From NCBI GenBank assembly GCA_025355035.1, contig JANXLS010000432.1, positions 1 to 12,629 of the forward strand: 12,629 nucleotides of DNA. The letters run 5' to 3'. The number at the start of each line of letters is the position of its first letter. The stretch's first letter is position 1. Both the position numbers and the translations under genes were made by a program. The notes beneath the pieces were generated by a model that ran no database searches, was not told the DNA's origin, and worked only from the letters and a program-made list of their open reading frames with translations. Shown here piece after piece: positions 1 through 6,906 of this stretch. This DNA is from Planctomycetota bacterium (GTDB taxonomy: Bacteria > Planctomycetota > SZUA-567 > H5-PLA8).

Positions 1-28
1 CGCAGATGATTTCGAATTCTCATCTGCG
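1..28. repeat. 9-bp hairpin downstream of the sigma-VWA operon
   Basis: CGCAGATGA and TCATCTGCG pair perfectly around a 10-nt loop (TTTCGAATTC), about 52 bp beyond the stop of the VWA gene on the minus strand. Its position suits a 3'-end hairpin or terminator. It touches the window edge, so any following U-tract on the minus strand is not visible. The flanking text (ATCTGCGTTCACTGTGTTGATCC) has a repeated feel and could belong to a dispersed repeat. Confidence 0.4.
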
Positions 29-79
29 TTCACTGTGTTGATCCGTGTTCCGATCCGCATTTCGGTAAGGTCCAAACGT

Positions 80-2725
80 TCACCGTTCCCCACGCAACTC
101 CGCTGCCTTCCGCGCGAGTTGGATGAATTCGCGGCGGTAGCCGCCTTCATCCGGACCGCGGCAATCGTCGGCCCAATCGATGACGTGCTTCATGCCCGCG
201 TTGCCGATCAATTGAGACCGGCGCAGTACCTGTCCGAAGAGCGCCACACTCGCTGCAAACTTGAACTCCGACGACGCGCGTTCGAAGCCTTCGCCTTTGT
301 CCGTGAACGGGATTTCGAGGCGCTTGCTGACGTTGCCTTCGGGTGACTTGTAGCGGATCTTTACGGTCAGCAGTTCCGGGCTCGCGTCCGTGTTCACCGG
401 TTCGGCCGGATGTGCTTGATACTTCAGGCCATCGATGCCCGGAGTTCCTCGCGTTCCGGTCATCACGATTTCGTAGAACGCCGTCACCGTGTGACCAGCT
501 CCCAGCACACCGGCATCCTTCGAGTCGTTGTTGAAATCCTGCGCGGGCATCGCTCGCTTTTCGTAGCCGATCAAACGATATTCCGAGGCGCGCGCCGGAT
601 TGAATTCGACCTGGAACTTCACGTCCTTGGCCACTGCGACCAGTGTCGAATTCATCTGCTCGACCAAAGCCTTGCGGGACTCTTCGGCGTTGTCGATGTA
701 CGCGTAATTCCCGTGACCTTTGTCGGCGAGCTTTTGCAGCATCGCGTCCTTGTAGTTGCCCATGCCGTAGCCCAGCGCGGTCAGGAACACGCCGCTCTGG
801 GACTCGTTTTCGATCATTTTTACGAGCGCTTCCGGCGACGTGACACCAACGTTGAAATCGCCATCTGTTGCGAGGATGACGCGGTTGAGGCCGCCTTTGA
901 TGAAATTGTTCTTCGCGACGCTGTACGCCGTCTGAATCCCCGCGCCGCCGTTGGTGCTGCCCGACGCCTGCAACGAATCGATGACGTTTAGGATGCGTTC
1001 CTTGTCCGAACAATTCGTCGATTGCAACGGTACGCCCGATTCGCCAGCATATGTTACGATCGCCACGCGATCCGTTTCGCCCAAGCGCCGGACGAGCGAC
1101 TTCATTCCGTCCTTCACCAGCGGTAAGCGGTTCGGAGCATCCATCGATCCCGAAACATCGATCAGGAAGACGAAGTTACTCTGCGGGCGTTTGTTCTCGA
1201 CCAGATCATGCGATTTGACCGCAACGCGAACCAATCGGTGAGCGGTGTTCCACGGACACGCCGCGCTTTCGACGCTCGTCGAAAACGGATCGGCCGTCTT
1301 CTCCATCGTGTAGTTGTACTTGAAGTAGTTGATCAACTCCTCAACGCGCACCGCTTCCGGCGGCGGCAACTGCCCTTGTCCCAGGAAGCGCCGCACGTTC
1401 GAATACGCCGCCGTATCCACATCCGCCGAAAACGTTGAAAGCGGAGCGTTGCGCACGGATTCAAATTCGTTCTCGGGCAGAACGGGGTACGCTTCGCCGC
1501 CGCTTTGAACGATCGGCGGCTGGGGCGGAGTTTTACTGTAATTTCCGTGAATAGTGATTACGGCGATGTCGCCGGAGTCCGGTTTCTTGGCACTCGGTGT
1601 CGTTCTCTGATCGATGTCGTGAGTAGGTTCTACTTTCTTCCCATTTTTTGATACAGCTTGGTCGGCGTCTTTGATTTTGGAGGAAACACGATTGAGATCA
1701 TCAAAAATATTTGGTTCCAATTTTTTCTTGTCCTCTCGCTTAGAACTTTCGGCGACAGCATGAAAAATCTTCGTCGCATCCGGATTGCCGTAAGCGCTTT
1801 TCGTGTCCGGACGTTCTGTTTTGACAATTTCAAAATGATCGTCAAGATTCACTCTGTCCAGAACACCCTGCGGAACATCCAACGCCGGTTTTGCCGGGGT
1901 TGACATCGTTGGGGGGGCTTTTTCCCTACTCGTAACACGCTCTACATCCTTACCGTCCAGAATGATGGCTGGAAAACCGGCGCCGCGTCCAGAGCGCGAG
2001 CCAAATGTCGAAGACTCAACTAATGGTATTTTCACGCCGCTGGCGGTATTCGCGTTTAATGAAGTCGTGTCATTAACCGGTGCAACCGTAACGGGCGACG
2101 GGACCGTTTTTGAAGTGGCATAGCCGCTGAATATCGGGTTGTCTGCTTGCGTTTTCTTATTTACACTCGACGTAATTTGATCGAAAGTCGTCGAAGGATT
2201 CTCCTTGGTTTTCTGCGAACGGGCCTTTTCCAAGTCAGCTTGAGTAATCCTGAAGTCCTCAGATATTTCCTTTGACTGCTGCAACTTTTCTTTTTCACTG
2301 TACTTGAACTCCGGTTTCAGCGCATCACGACGACTAACGTTGGAGGGTGTTGCTTCCATGCAAGATGCCATTTCCGCTCGTTTCGCCAGCGGAGACCAAC
2401 TATTGCCAAAATACGTGGCCCCCAATAGCCCGATCGTCACCAGCGCGGCCGCCGATGCGACCCACGTCCACTTGCGTGACGGTTGCGCGGCAACAACGCG
2501 GGGCATCGTCGCAACGGGCTTCGCCCGGGCGAGGTCCGCGAAGCGTTCCTGCTTGAGTTCATCGGCCAGCAACCCGGCGGTTGCCCGGATGTCGTCGACC
2601 GTCTTCCGCGCGGACGGATCGTTCGTGAGATGGGCTTCAATGCGCGCGCCTTCGGCGGCGTCGACTTCATTCAACGCAAACGCGGTGAGGCGTTCGTCGT
2701 CAATGGGTGGAAGTGTTGCAGTCAT
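80..2725 (-). CDS. YfbK-type von Willebrand factor A protein with anti-sigma-like N-terminus
   Basis: This 881-aa protein is probably membrane-anchored. Residues 1-70 are acidic and helical and resemble the anti-sigma N-termini found beside ECF factors, but the zinc HxxxCxxC motif is absent. One membrane helix lies at about 86-107 (WTWVASAAALVTIGLLGATY). A long polar, low-complexity linker follows, at about 110-400. The conserved YfbK-type N-terminal block begins near 415 (STFSADVDTAAYSNVRRF). The VWA domain has a complete-looking MIDAS: DVSGS at 523-527, T591 in STNGG, and D621 in ATDGD. The C-terminal DUF3520-like region ends with FERASSEFKFAASVALFG. E. coli YfbK is much shorter; the extra length here is the N-terminus and linker. 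The ATG at 2725 has TAAAAGGA 7 nt upstream. It lies 78 bp downstream of the sigma gene and is probably co-transcribed. The family call is firm. A role as partner or regulator of the sigma factor is inferred from position and the N-terminus. Confidence 0.93.
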   Translation of the reverse strand: MTATLPPIDDERLTAFALNEVDAAEGARIEAHLTNDPSARKTVDDIRATAGLLADELKQERFADLARAKPVATMPRVVAAQPSRKWTWVASAAALVTIGLLGATYFGNSWSPLAKRAEMASCMEATPSNVSRRDALKPEFKYSEKEKLQQSKEISEDFRITQADLEKARSQKTKENPSTTFDQITSSVNKKTQADNPIFSGYATSKTVPSPVTVAPVNDTTSLNANTASGVKIPLVESSTFGSRSGRGAGFPAIILDGKDVERVTSREKAPPTMSTPAKPALDVPQGVLDRVNLDDHFEIVKTERPDTKSAYGNPDATKIFHAVAESSKREDKKKLEPNIFDDLNRVSSKIKDADQAVSKNGKKVEPTHDIDQRTTPSAKKPDSGDIAVITIHGNYSKTPPQPPIVQSGGEAYPVLPENEFESVRNAPLSTFSADVDTAAYSNVRRFLGQGQLPPPEAVRVEELINYFKYNYTMEKTADPFSTSVESAACPWNTAHRLVRVAVKSHDLVENKRPQSNFVFLIDVSGSMDAPNRLPLVKDGMKSLVRRLGETDRVAIVTYAGESGVPLQSTNCSDKERILNVIDSLQASGSTNGGAGIQTAYSVAKNNFIKGGLNRVILATDGDFNVGVTSPEALVKMIENESQSGVFLTALGYGMGNYKDAMLQKLADKGHGNYAYIDNAEESRKALVEQMNSTLVAVAKDVKFQVEFNPARASEYRLIGYEKRAMPAQDFNNDSKDAGVLGAGHTVTAFYEIVMTGTRGTPGIDGLKYQAHPAEPVNTDASPELLTVKIRYKSPEGNVSKRLEIPFTDKGEGFERASSEFKFAASVALFGQVLRRSQLIGNAGMKHVIDWADDCRGPDEGGYRREFIQLARKAAELRGER

Positions 2726-2732
2726 GGTGAAA

Positions 2733-2740
2733 TCCTTTTA
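2733..2740 (-). promoter_or_regulatory. Ribosome binding site of the VWA gene
   Basis: On the minus strand TAAAAGGA ends 7 nt before the ATG at 2725. This supports that start and shows that the VWA gene has its own translation signal despite following the sigma gene closely. Confidence 0.7.
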
Positions 2741-2803
2741 GTTGGATCGAATCGTTTTTGAAGAATGTGCCGCTCCCGGGCGGGCGCGGTTCTTGCGATG
2801 GGT

Positions 2804-3322
2804 TTATGCGTCGCGCATTTTCTCGCGCAGCGTTTTCAAGCCGGTGTGGATCAGGAAGCCGACGTTCGAAACCGACAGCCCGGTCACGGACGCGATTTCC
2901 TTGTAGGACAGATCGTTTTGAAATTTCAGCCGGATCACTTCCTGCTGGTTGGTCGGGAGGCCATCGAGTTGAGCGGCGATTCGAGCGTTCGCTTCGCGGC
3001 GTTCGGCGGCGACCGGCGGTTCCAGCGTGATGTTCCCGGCGCGCATATCGGGTTCTGCGAGCGCAATCATGTGGTGTTCCTTTCGTCTGGCATCCAACGC
3101 CCGCGAACGGCAGACGCTGAAAAGCCATTCCCTGAGATAAGTAATCACGTCCTCACGCTTCTGCTGGCAGAGGCGCACGAATGTTTCCTGTACGGCGTCG
3201 CGAGCCGATTCGGGGCAACCTGTGAGGCGAGCCGCGTAGAGCGCCAGAGGCTCTTGATAAAGCCGCACAGCCTCCCGAATCCAATCCGATTCAGTCTCCG
3301 CCTCGCCCGTCATCCCGGACAT
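2804..3322 (-). CDS. ECF-type RNA polymerase sigma factor (sigma-70 family)
   Basis: This 172-aa protein is an extracytoplasmic-function sigma factor that would direct RNA polymerase to a small regulon. Region 2 spans about residues 10-80, with the recognisable DAVQETFVRLCQ core and then YLREWLFSVCRSRALDARR. Region 4 spans about 110-168 and carries the LPTNQQEVIRLKF and LSYKEIASVTGLSVSNV helix-turn-helix. The length is normal for an ECF factor. The reading frame stays open up to 3409 with several possible ATGs. The ATG at 3322 is chosen because GAAAGG lies 7 nt upstream; the ATG at 3313 is also possible. The gene is followed 78 bp downstream by the VWA protein with an anti-sigma-like N-terminus, a layout common in PVC bacteria, which suggests the two form a regulator pair. 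The ECF subgroup and target promoters cannot be told from sequence alone. Confidence 0.93.
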   Translation of the reverse strand: MSGMTGEAETESDWIREAVRLYQEPLALYAARLTGCPESARDAVQETFVRLCQQKREDVITYLREWLFSVCRSRALDARRKEHHMIALAEPDMRAGNITLEPPVAAERREANARIAAQLDGLPTNQQEVIRLKFQNDLSYKEIASVTGLSVSNVGFLIHTGLKTLREKMRDA

Positions 3323-3329
3323 GGTTGGA

Positions 3330-3335
3330 CCTTTC
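3330..3335 (-). promoter_or_regulatory. Ribosome binding site deciding the sigma factor start
   Basis: GAAAGG on the minus strand sits 7 nt before the ATG at 3322. None of the in-frame ATGs further upstream (3409, 3373, 3346, 3343) was preferred, because the region 2 helices begin only after 3322 and this site fits so well. Confidence 0.6.
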
Positions 3336-3374
3336 AAAGTCATCATCAATGGTGTTGCCGTCGTTGAGCACATG

Positions 3375-3391
3375 CGTTCTACAAGAGAACG
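3375..3391. repeat. Short inverted repeat upstream of the sigma factor gene
   Basis: CGTTCT and AGAACG are separated by five bases (ACAAG), about 53-69 bp upstream of the chosen sigma start. The spacing would suit a small operator or an mRNA hairpin in the leader. No promoter with convincing -35 and -10 boxes was recognised beside it, so a regulatory role is only a possibility. Confidence 0.3.
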
Positions 3392-3498
3392 TACGACAGC
3401 AGAAATCAATAGCTAAAAAATAAAGAAAATTCTACCGCGGAGGGGGAGGGATGCGTTTGGATCGAGGATTATGGAGTAGCGAGTTTGGACGGTGCCGG

Positions 3499-3516
3499 GG
3501 AGCAGTACGCTGCTCC
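3499..3516. repeat. 7-bp palindrome in the sigma-cytochrome intergenic region
   Basis: GGAGCAG and CTGCTCC flank the tetraloop TACG. On the plus strand GTGCC and then TTTTT follow, so it resembles a weak intrinsic terminator for plus-strand transcription. No plus-strand gene lies upstream, however. It may instead be a dispersed palindromic element. The roughly 270 bp around it (3323-3595) hold no gene I can support. Confidence 0.35.
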
Positions 3517-3538
3517 GTGCCTTTTTCAGACGTCATGA

Positions 3539-3564
3539 AATCTTCGCGCAGATTCGCGAAGATT
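3539..3564 (-). terminator. Possible terminator hairpin downstream of the cytochrome gene
   Basis: A perfect 10-bp stem (AATCTTCGCG and CGCGAAGATT) with a 6-nt loop begins about 30 bp beyond the stop codon of the cytochrome gene. Position and stem strength fit transcript termination or 3'-end protection. The U-tract is very short (TTTC on the minus strand), so it may be a Rho-assisted or stabilising hairpin and not a classical intrinsic terminator. Confidence 0.4.
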
Positions 3565-3595
3565 CGCGTCATTCGATGAGAATAGCCGTTGGCTT

Positions 3596-5911
3596 TTAAT
3601 TCTCGTCCTCGGGATTCGGCGACTTGATGTCGCGTCCGCCCTGCTGCAAATAATGCCACAGCGCTTCCGCCTGCTTGTGACCATCGCCTTCGAAGAATTC
3701 AGTCTTTTGATTCTTGCCGCCTTTGAAGAATGATGTCATGCCCGTGCCCGGTTCCATGCGCGTGGGTTCGTTCAACCATTTATAATAAAACGGCTGCATC
3801 AGGCGTTCTTTTACGTATTTCAAATTGATCGCCGGCCACTCGAACGCCTGTTTCGTGCGGACGTTTTCGCCGCCGATTTTATGGCACTGCGCGCACGCGA
3901 ATCCGCCGTTGGTCGCCGCGATCTTCGCACCCACTTCGACCTGTTCGGCATCCACTTTAAACACCGGCGGATTGATCGTCGGATAGCCGTGTTCAATTGC
4001 CAGTCCCTTCGCGATCAGCGCCGCGCGCGAATGAAATCCCGGCATACGCGCCTTCAGCCAGATGCGCGGCTTGTAATCCATGTTTCCGTCAATGAAACGC
4101 GACGCCCAATCCGGCTTCAACTTTTCGCCGATCCACGTCAGCGACGGGATGTGCTGCTTGACCTTGCCTTCGCCCGCGCCTTCCGCACCGTCGGCACCTT
4201 CTTTTTCGGGTTGTTTGTACGCGGCTTGTTCGGCATCGATATCGTTCTCTTCAGGCGCCCAAAACGACTGCTTCCCGTCGCGATTGTGGCAGACGGTGCA
4301 GCGCATCGAAGCGATCTGCCGTTCAGCGAATTCCGGCAGCACTTCGCGCTGTAGCGAACTGCGATCCGTTGCCGCAAAGGCCAGCAATGCGTTGCGTTGT
4401 TCGGACGTCAGATGGAAGTTCGGAGCCTTCCCAATCGCTTCTTCTTTCTCAGCCATACAACCTTTGATCCAATTGTCACCGCCCATTGTCTTGAACGTTT
4501 TGCTCTGCATTTTGTTCGCCACGCTGGGGCCGGCGTTGTGGCAATTCAAACAGCCAAGCGTTTCAACGAGTTCCTTTCCGTGCGCCACGTCTGATTTGTT
4601 CTTCAGTGCCGGGATCGCCTCGCCTTTGTTTTCATCGGCGATGGGCAGGTGCAGAATGAACGTGCTGATGTCTTTGATTTCCTCGTCGCTGAAGCGGAAA
4701 TCCGGCATGCGAATCCACGCGTAGTGCGCGTCGGGCTTATGCAAAAATTCGCGCAGCGCCGTCGGCTTCCATTTGTCTCGAACGTATCCGAGCATCACGC
4801 GGCCCGGCTGCTGCTTTTGCGAATTCGGTAACACGTGGCAACCGACACACCCAAAATTCGTGAACGTGTAGCCGGCTTTATCGAGCTCTTCTTTCGACGG
4901 TTCCGCCTCTGCTTTCGCGTCCTTCGCACCGAGCGTGGCAAGGAACCCCGCGATGTCTTCAGCGTCTTTTTCCGCGGACGGTCCGTGCAGCAATTGCGGC
5001 ATCGTCGATTCGTTGCGCAGCTTGCGCGGATCTTTCAGCCACGTCGCGATCCACGGCGCGTTCAAACGCCGTCCGGCTTCCGAGAGATTCGGCGCATCCA
5101 TTGTCAATTCCGGCATCGAATCTTTCGTTAGATTCGCGCCGAGATGCTCGCCACCGTGGCACGATTCGCAGCGCATCGAAGCATACAATTCGCGGCCTTT
5201 GTGCATGCGCACCGTTTCGCGGAACTGTGTATTCTTTTTGTCGTAGGACAACCGATTGGGCGAGAGCGATTCCGGGAAGAAGCCGTCCGTGGCGTCGATC
5301 TCAGCCGAGCGCCAATTGAGTCGCACAATCGCGTCGCCTTTGACCGGGCTTTCGTACGAAATCAGGAAATGATTTTTGCCCTGCCGCAGCTTCACTTTTT
5401 TGCCTACGGTGCTCTCAAAATTGTCGCCGCTTGCCGAATAGACTTCGACTTGTTTCGTCGAATCGTCTTTCTCTTTTTGCGTGACAACAATGCTGATCTT
5501 CCCGCGCCCTTCAGCCGCGAAGATGTAGTCGTCTTTGATATCGACTTTCAGATCGCCTTCCCATGTGGCTTTGAATGGCCCGGGCGCCATGAACGCCGAC
5601 GGGGGCGTACCTTCAGGAACGAAGAGATTCGGAATGCGCGCAAGTCGGCGATCGACGACGCCTGGCTGCGCGAGCGATTCGATTGTCAGCGACAAGCCTG
5701 CGTTGTTCTTGGCCTCTTCGTCGTCCAGCGCATCCAACGGCGGGACAACAATTTTCGCGCCTCCACCGCCACCGGAACTCATCGAGTTCGCGCCGGTTTC
5801 CGTAACAACTTCGTTCATCGGTTTGACTTGATAGGCGAGATAAAATCCGAATGCGGCGAGCAATAAAAGCATCCCGACAAAAACAGTTCTGGCGTTCAAC
5901 AGCCACCTCAC
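3596..5911 (-). CDS. Membrane-anchored pentahaem cytochrome c with PA14-like module
   Basis: This 771-aa protein carries electrons outside the cytoplasmic membrane. An uncleaved N-terminal helix (about residues 8-27, VFVGMLLLLAAFGFYLAY) should anchor it. It is followed by a Gly-rich spacer and a beta-rich PA14-like module at about 105-205 (GPFKATWEGDL). Five CXXCH haem c attachment sites follow: CESCH 248, CVGCH 355, CLNCH 454, CTVCH 538 and CAQCH 673. Likely distal Met ligands are M304 (TMPQ), M402 (RMPD), M623 (RMPGF) and M719 or M725. The third haem has no obvious MP motif. A charged linker with EGADGAEGAGEG lies at about 570. The frame opens with GTG at 5911, four codons after an in-frame TAA. 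It lacks a clear Shine-Dalgarno there; TTG 5899 and ATG 5872 are alternatives. The cytochrome call is firm. The electron donor and acceptor are unknown. Confidence 0.93.
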   Translation of the reverse strand: MRWLLNARTVFVGMLLLLAAFGFYLAYQVKPMNEVVTETGANSMSSGGGGGAKIVVPPLDALDDEEAKNNAGLSLTIESLAQPGVVDRRLARIPNLFVPEGTPPSAFMAPGPFKATWEGDLKVDIKDDYIFAAEGRGKISIVVTQKEKDDSTKQVEVYSASGDNFESTVGKKVKLRQGKNHFLISYESPVKGDAIVRLNWRSAEIDATDGFFPESLSPNRLSYDKKNTQFRETVRMHKGRELYASMRCESCHGGEHLGANLTKDSMPELTMDAPNLSEAGRRLNAPWIATWLKDPRKLRNESTMPQLLHGPSAEKDAEDIAGFLATLGAKDAKAEAEPSKEELDKAGYTFTNFGCVGCHVLPNSQKQQPGRVMLGYVRDKWKPTALREFLHKPDAHYAWIRMPDFRFSDEEIKDISTFILHLPIADENKGEAIPALKNKSDVAHGKELVETLGCLNCHNAGPSVANKMQSKTFKTMGGDNWIKGCMAEKEEAIGKAPNFHLTSEQRNALLAFAATDRSSLQREVLPEFAERQIASMRCTVCHNRDGKQSFWAPEENDIDAEQAAYKQPEKEGADGAEGAGEGKVKQHIPSLTWIGEKLKPDWASRFIDGNMDYKPRIWLKARMPGFHSRAALIAKGLAIEHGYPTINPPVFKVDAEQVEVGAKIAATNGGFACAQCHKIGGENVRTKQAFEWPAINLKYVKERLMQPFYYKWLNEPTRMEPGTGMTSFFKGGKNQKTEFFEGDGHKQAEALWHYLQQGGRDIKSPNPEDEN

Positions 5912-6137
5912 TTCGACGAGTTATATTCTGCGTGTGCCGATCGGCGTGACGTACGCGAAAATCGACCAATATGATTGTGGATTCGAGATGGAATAATTCA
6001 ACCGAAAAACGGGACGCGATTGCGAAAGAAATGATTTTTCGAATACTGCCTAATGATCCGATATGTTTTGATGCATGTGGATTATCTGCAAGGGGTGGCG
6101 ACGAAGGAAGACTTCAGATGCAGAAAAGGATGCGATC
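5912..6137. other. Divergent intergenic region
   Basis: These 226 bp separate the minus-strand cytochrome gene from the plus-strand membrane-protein gene, so promoters for both should lie here. The stretch is more A+T-rich than the flanking genes. TATAAC on the minus strand is too close to the cytochrome GTG to be a normal -10 box, and no convincing -35/-10 pair was found in either direction. Confidence 0.35.
6126..6130 (+). promoter_or_regulatory. Ribosome binding site deciding the GTG start of the small membrane protein
   Basis: AAGGA (part of AAAAGGA) ends 7 nt before the GTG at 6138. The ATG at 6075 further upstream in the same frame has no such site and would add a charged, atypical extension (GWRRRKTSDAEKDA), so the GTG is preferred. 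Confidence 0.6.
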
Positions 6138-6518
6138 GTGACAAACAATGCCCTGCCGCCAAAGTTGCAGATTCATCTCAGTACCGCACTGGCGCTGATG
6201 TTCCTTGCCGGGCTCATCATGGCCTTCAACTTCCTGCCGGAAATTCGCACGGAAGATTCGACGTTCGGACCGTTGCGTCAAACCGTGACGCGAACCGCGA
6301 AGGAATACGGTTGGCCCGCGCCGGTGGTCACGCACGTCCAATATTCGAGCAAAACGTTCGACGCGCTCAAGCCGTACACCAATGAATGGCAGACTTCCTA
6401 CACGCTCGCGATGGGCGGGATGGATTTGTTCTTCGCGCTGTTCCTGCTCGTCATCATGTGGCGACTCTGCGAAGCGTGGATACGGCACAACGAAAATCCG
6501 ATTGGGATTGCGGAATGA
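6138..6518 (+). CDS. Small two-helix membrane protein of unknown function
   Basis: This 126-aa protein is one I do not recognise. It starts at GTG 6138, chosen for its strong AAGGA site. Two hydrophobic helices are clear: about 14-33 (LSTALALMFLAGLIMAFNFL) and about 88-108 (YTLAMGGMDLFFALFLLVIMW). They are joined by a polar loop of roughly 54 residues and followed by a short charged tail (RLCEAWIRHNENP). If both ends lie inside the cell, the loop faces outward. No CXXCH, catalytic or binding motif is visible. The gene diverges from the pentahaem cytochrome gene and converges on the HicB-like pseudogene. Its even codon use and well-placed ribosome site support a real gene. A link with the cytochrome would rest only on neighbourhood. 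Confidence 0.72.
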   Translation: MTNNALPPKLQIHLSTALALMFLAGLIMAFNFLPEIRTEDSTFGPLRQTVTRTAKEYGWPAPVVTHVQYSSKTFDALKPYTNEWQTSYTLAMGGMDLFFALFLLVIMWRLCEAWIRHNENPIGIAE

Positions 6519-6550
6519 GTCCGGAGAAACTCGGCTGTTCTTCTCGACGT

Positions 6551-6826
6551 TTAAGAAGCCCGTTTCGTTAGTCGCTTCGCCCATTTTTTCCCGACCGTTG
6601 GCGGGGGCAGCGGCTTCTTGTCTTTTTTCAAAATGCGAATCCACTCGTCAACTATTTTGCACAACCCCGCGTAAACCTGCACTTCGTTGTCGCCGTGACA
6701 ACACTTGCCAACAACGCCGGGAGGGACATTGGCCGATGAAACACCCGTCTTCTTCCGGCCATTCGACAATCTTGATGTAATTCGCGCGTTCTTTCGTTGG
6801 CGTGATTCCAAAATTTTCGCCGTCAC
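6551..6826 (-). pseudogene. Frameshifted orphan HicB-like antitoxin
   Basis: The minus strand encodes the two halves of a HicB-type antitoxin in different frames. One frame (6782-6723) reads NYIKIVEWPEEDGCFIGQCP, the typical first strands of HicB. The adjacent frame, from 6721 to the stop at 6551, reads PGVVGKCCHGDNEVQVYAG and then CKIVDEWIRI and KPLPPP, the HicB helix and C-terminal Pro-rich end. Dropping one base near 6722 joins them as one protein. The N-terminal frame has no ATG, GTG, TTG or CTG between its upstream stop (TAA at 6878-6876) and this region. The other frame has a GTG at 6826. No HicA toxin is present. It is most likely a decayed antitoxin. A sequencing error or +1 frameshifting at CCC-T are alternatives. 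The family call rests on pattern memory of the fold and spacing. Confidence 0.55.
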
Positions 6827-6906
6827 TTCGCGTTCCTGGTAGCGATGCGCATCGTCGCCAACCTTCCGGACAAGGTTACGTGCATTTCTTTAGGATGTAC
6901 TCAACT

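Noticed and set aside
147..1013. A 288-codon minus-strand frame inside the VWA gene
   Set aside because: It is a shifted frame of the VWA domain itself, Arg-rich and without motifs. The VWA frame carries the MIDAS residues and is clearly the real one.
1925..1990. A TonB-plug-like motif in the VWA linker (FPAIILDGKDVERV)
   Set aside because: The match is short and isolated, with no beta-barrel or carboxypeptidase-like domain around it, so it gives no support for a plug domain.
3432..3659. A 75-codon minus-strand frame across the end of the cytochrome gene
   Set aside because: It overlaps the last codons of the cytochrome in another frame and continues through the two palindromes. The protein is Arg/Pro-rich with no domain, so it is read as chance.
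6823..6885. A 20-codon frame just before the HicB-like region as a HicA remnant
   Set aside because: It overlaps the GTG at 6826 in a way typical of coupled genes, but its sequence does not show the HicA core and it is too short to assign.
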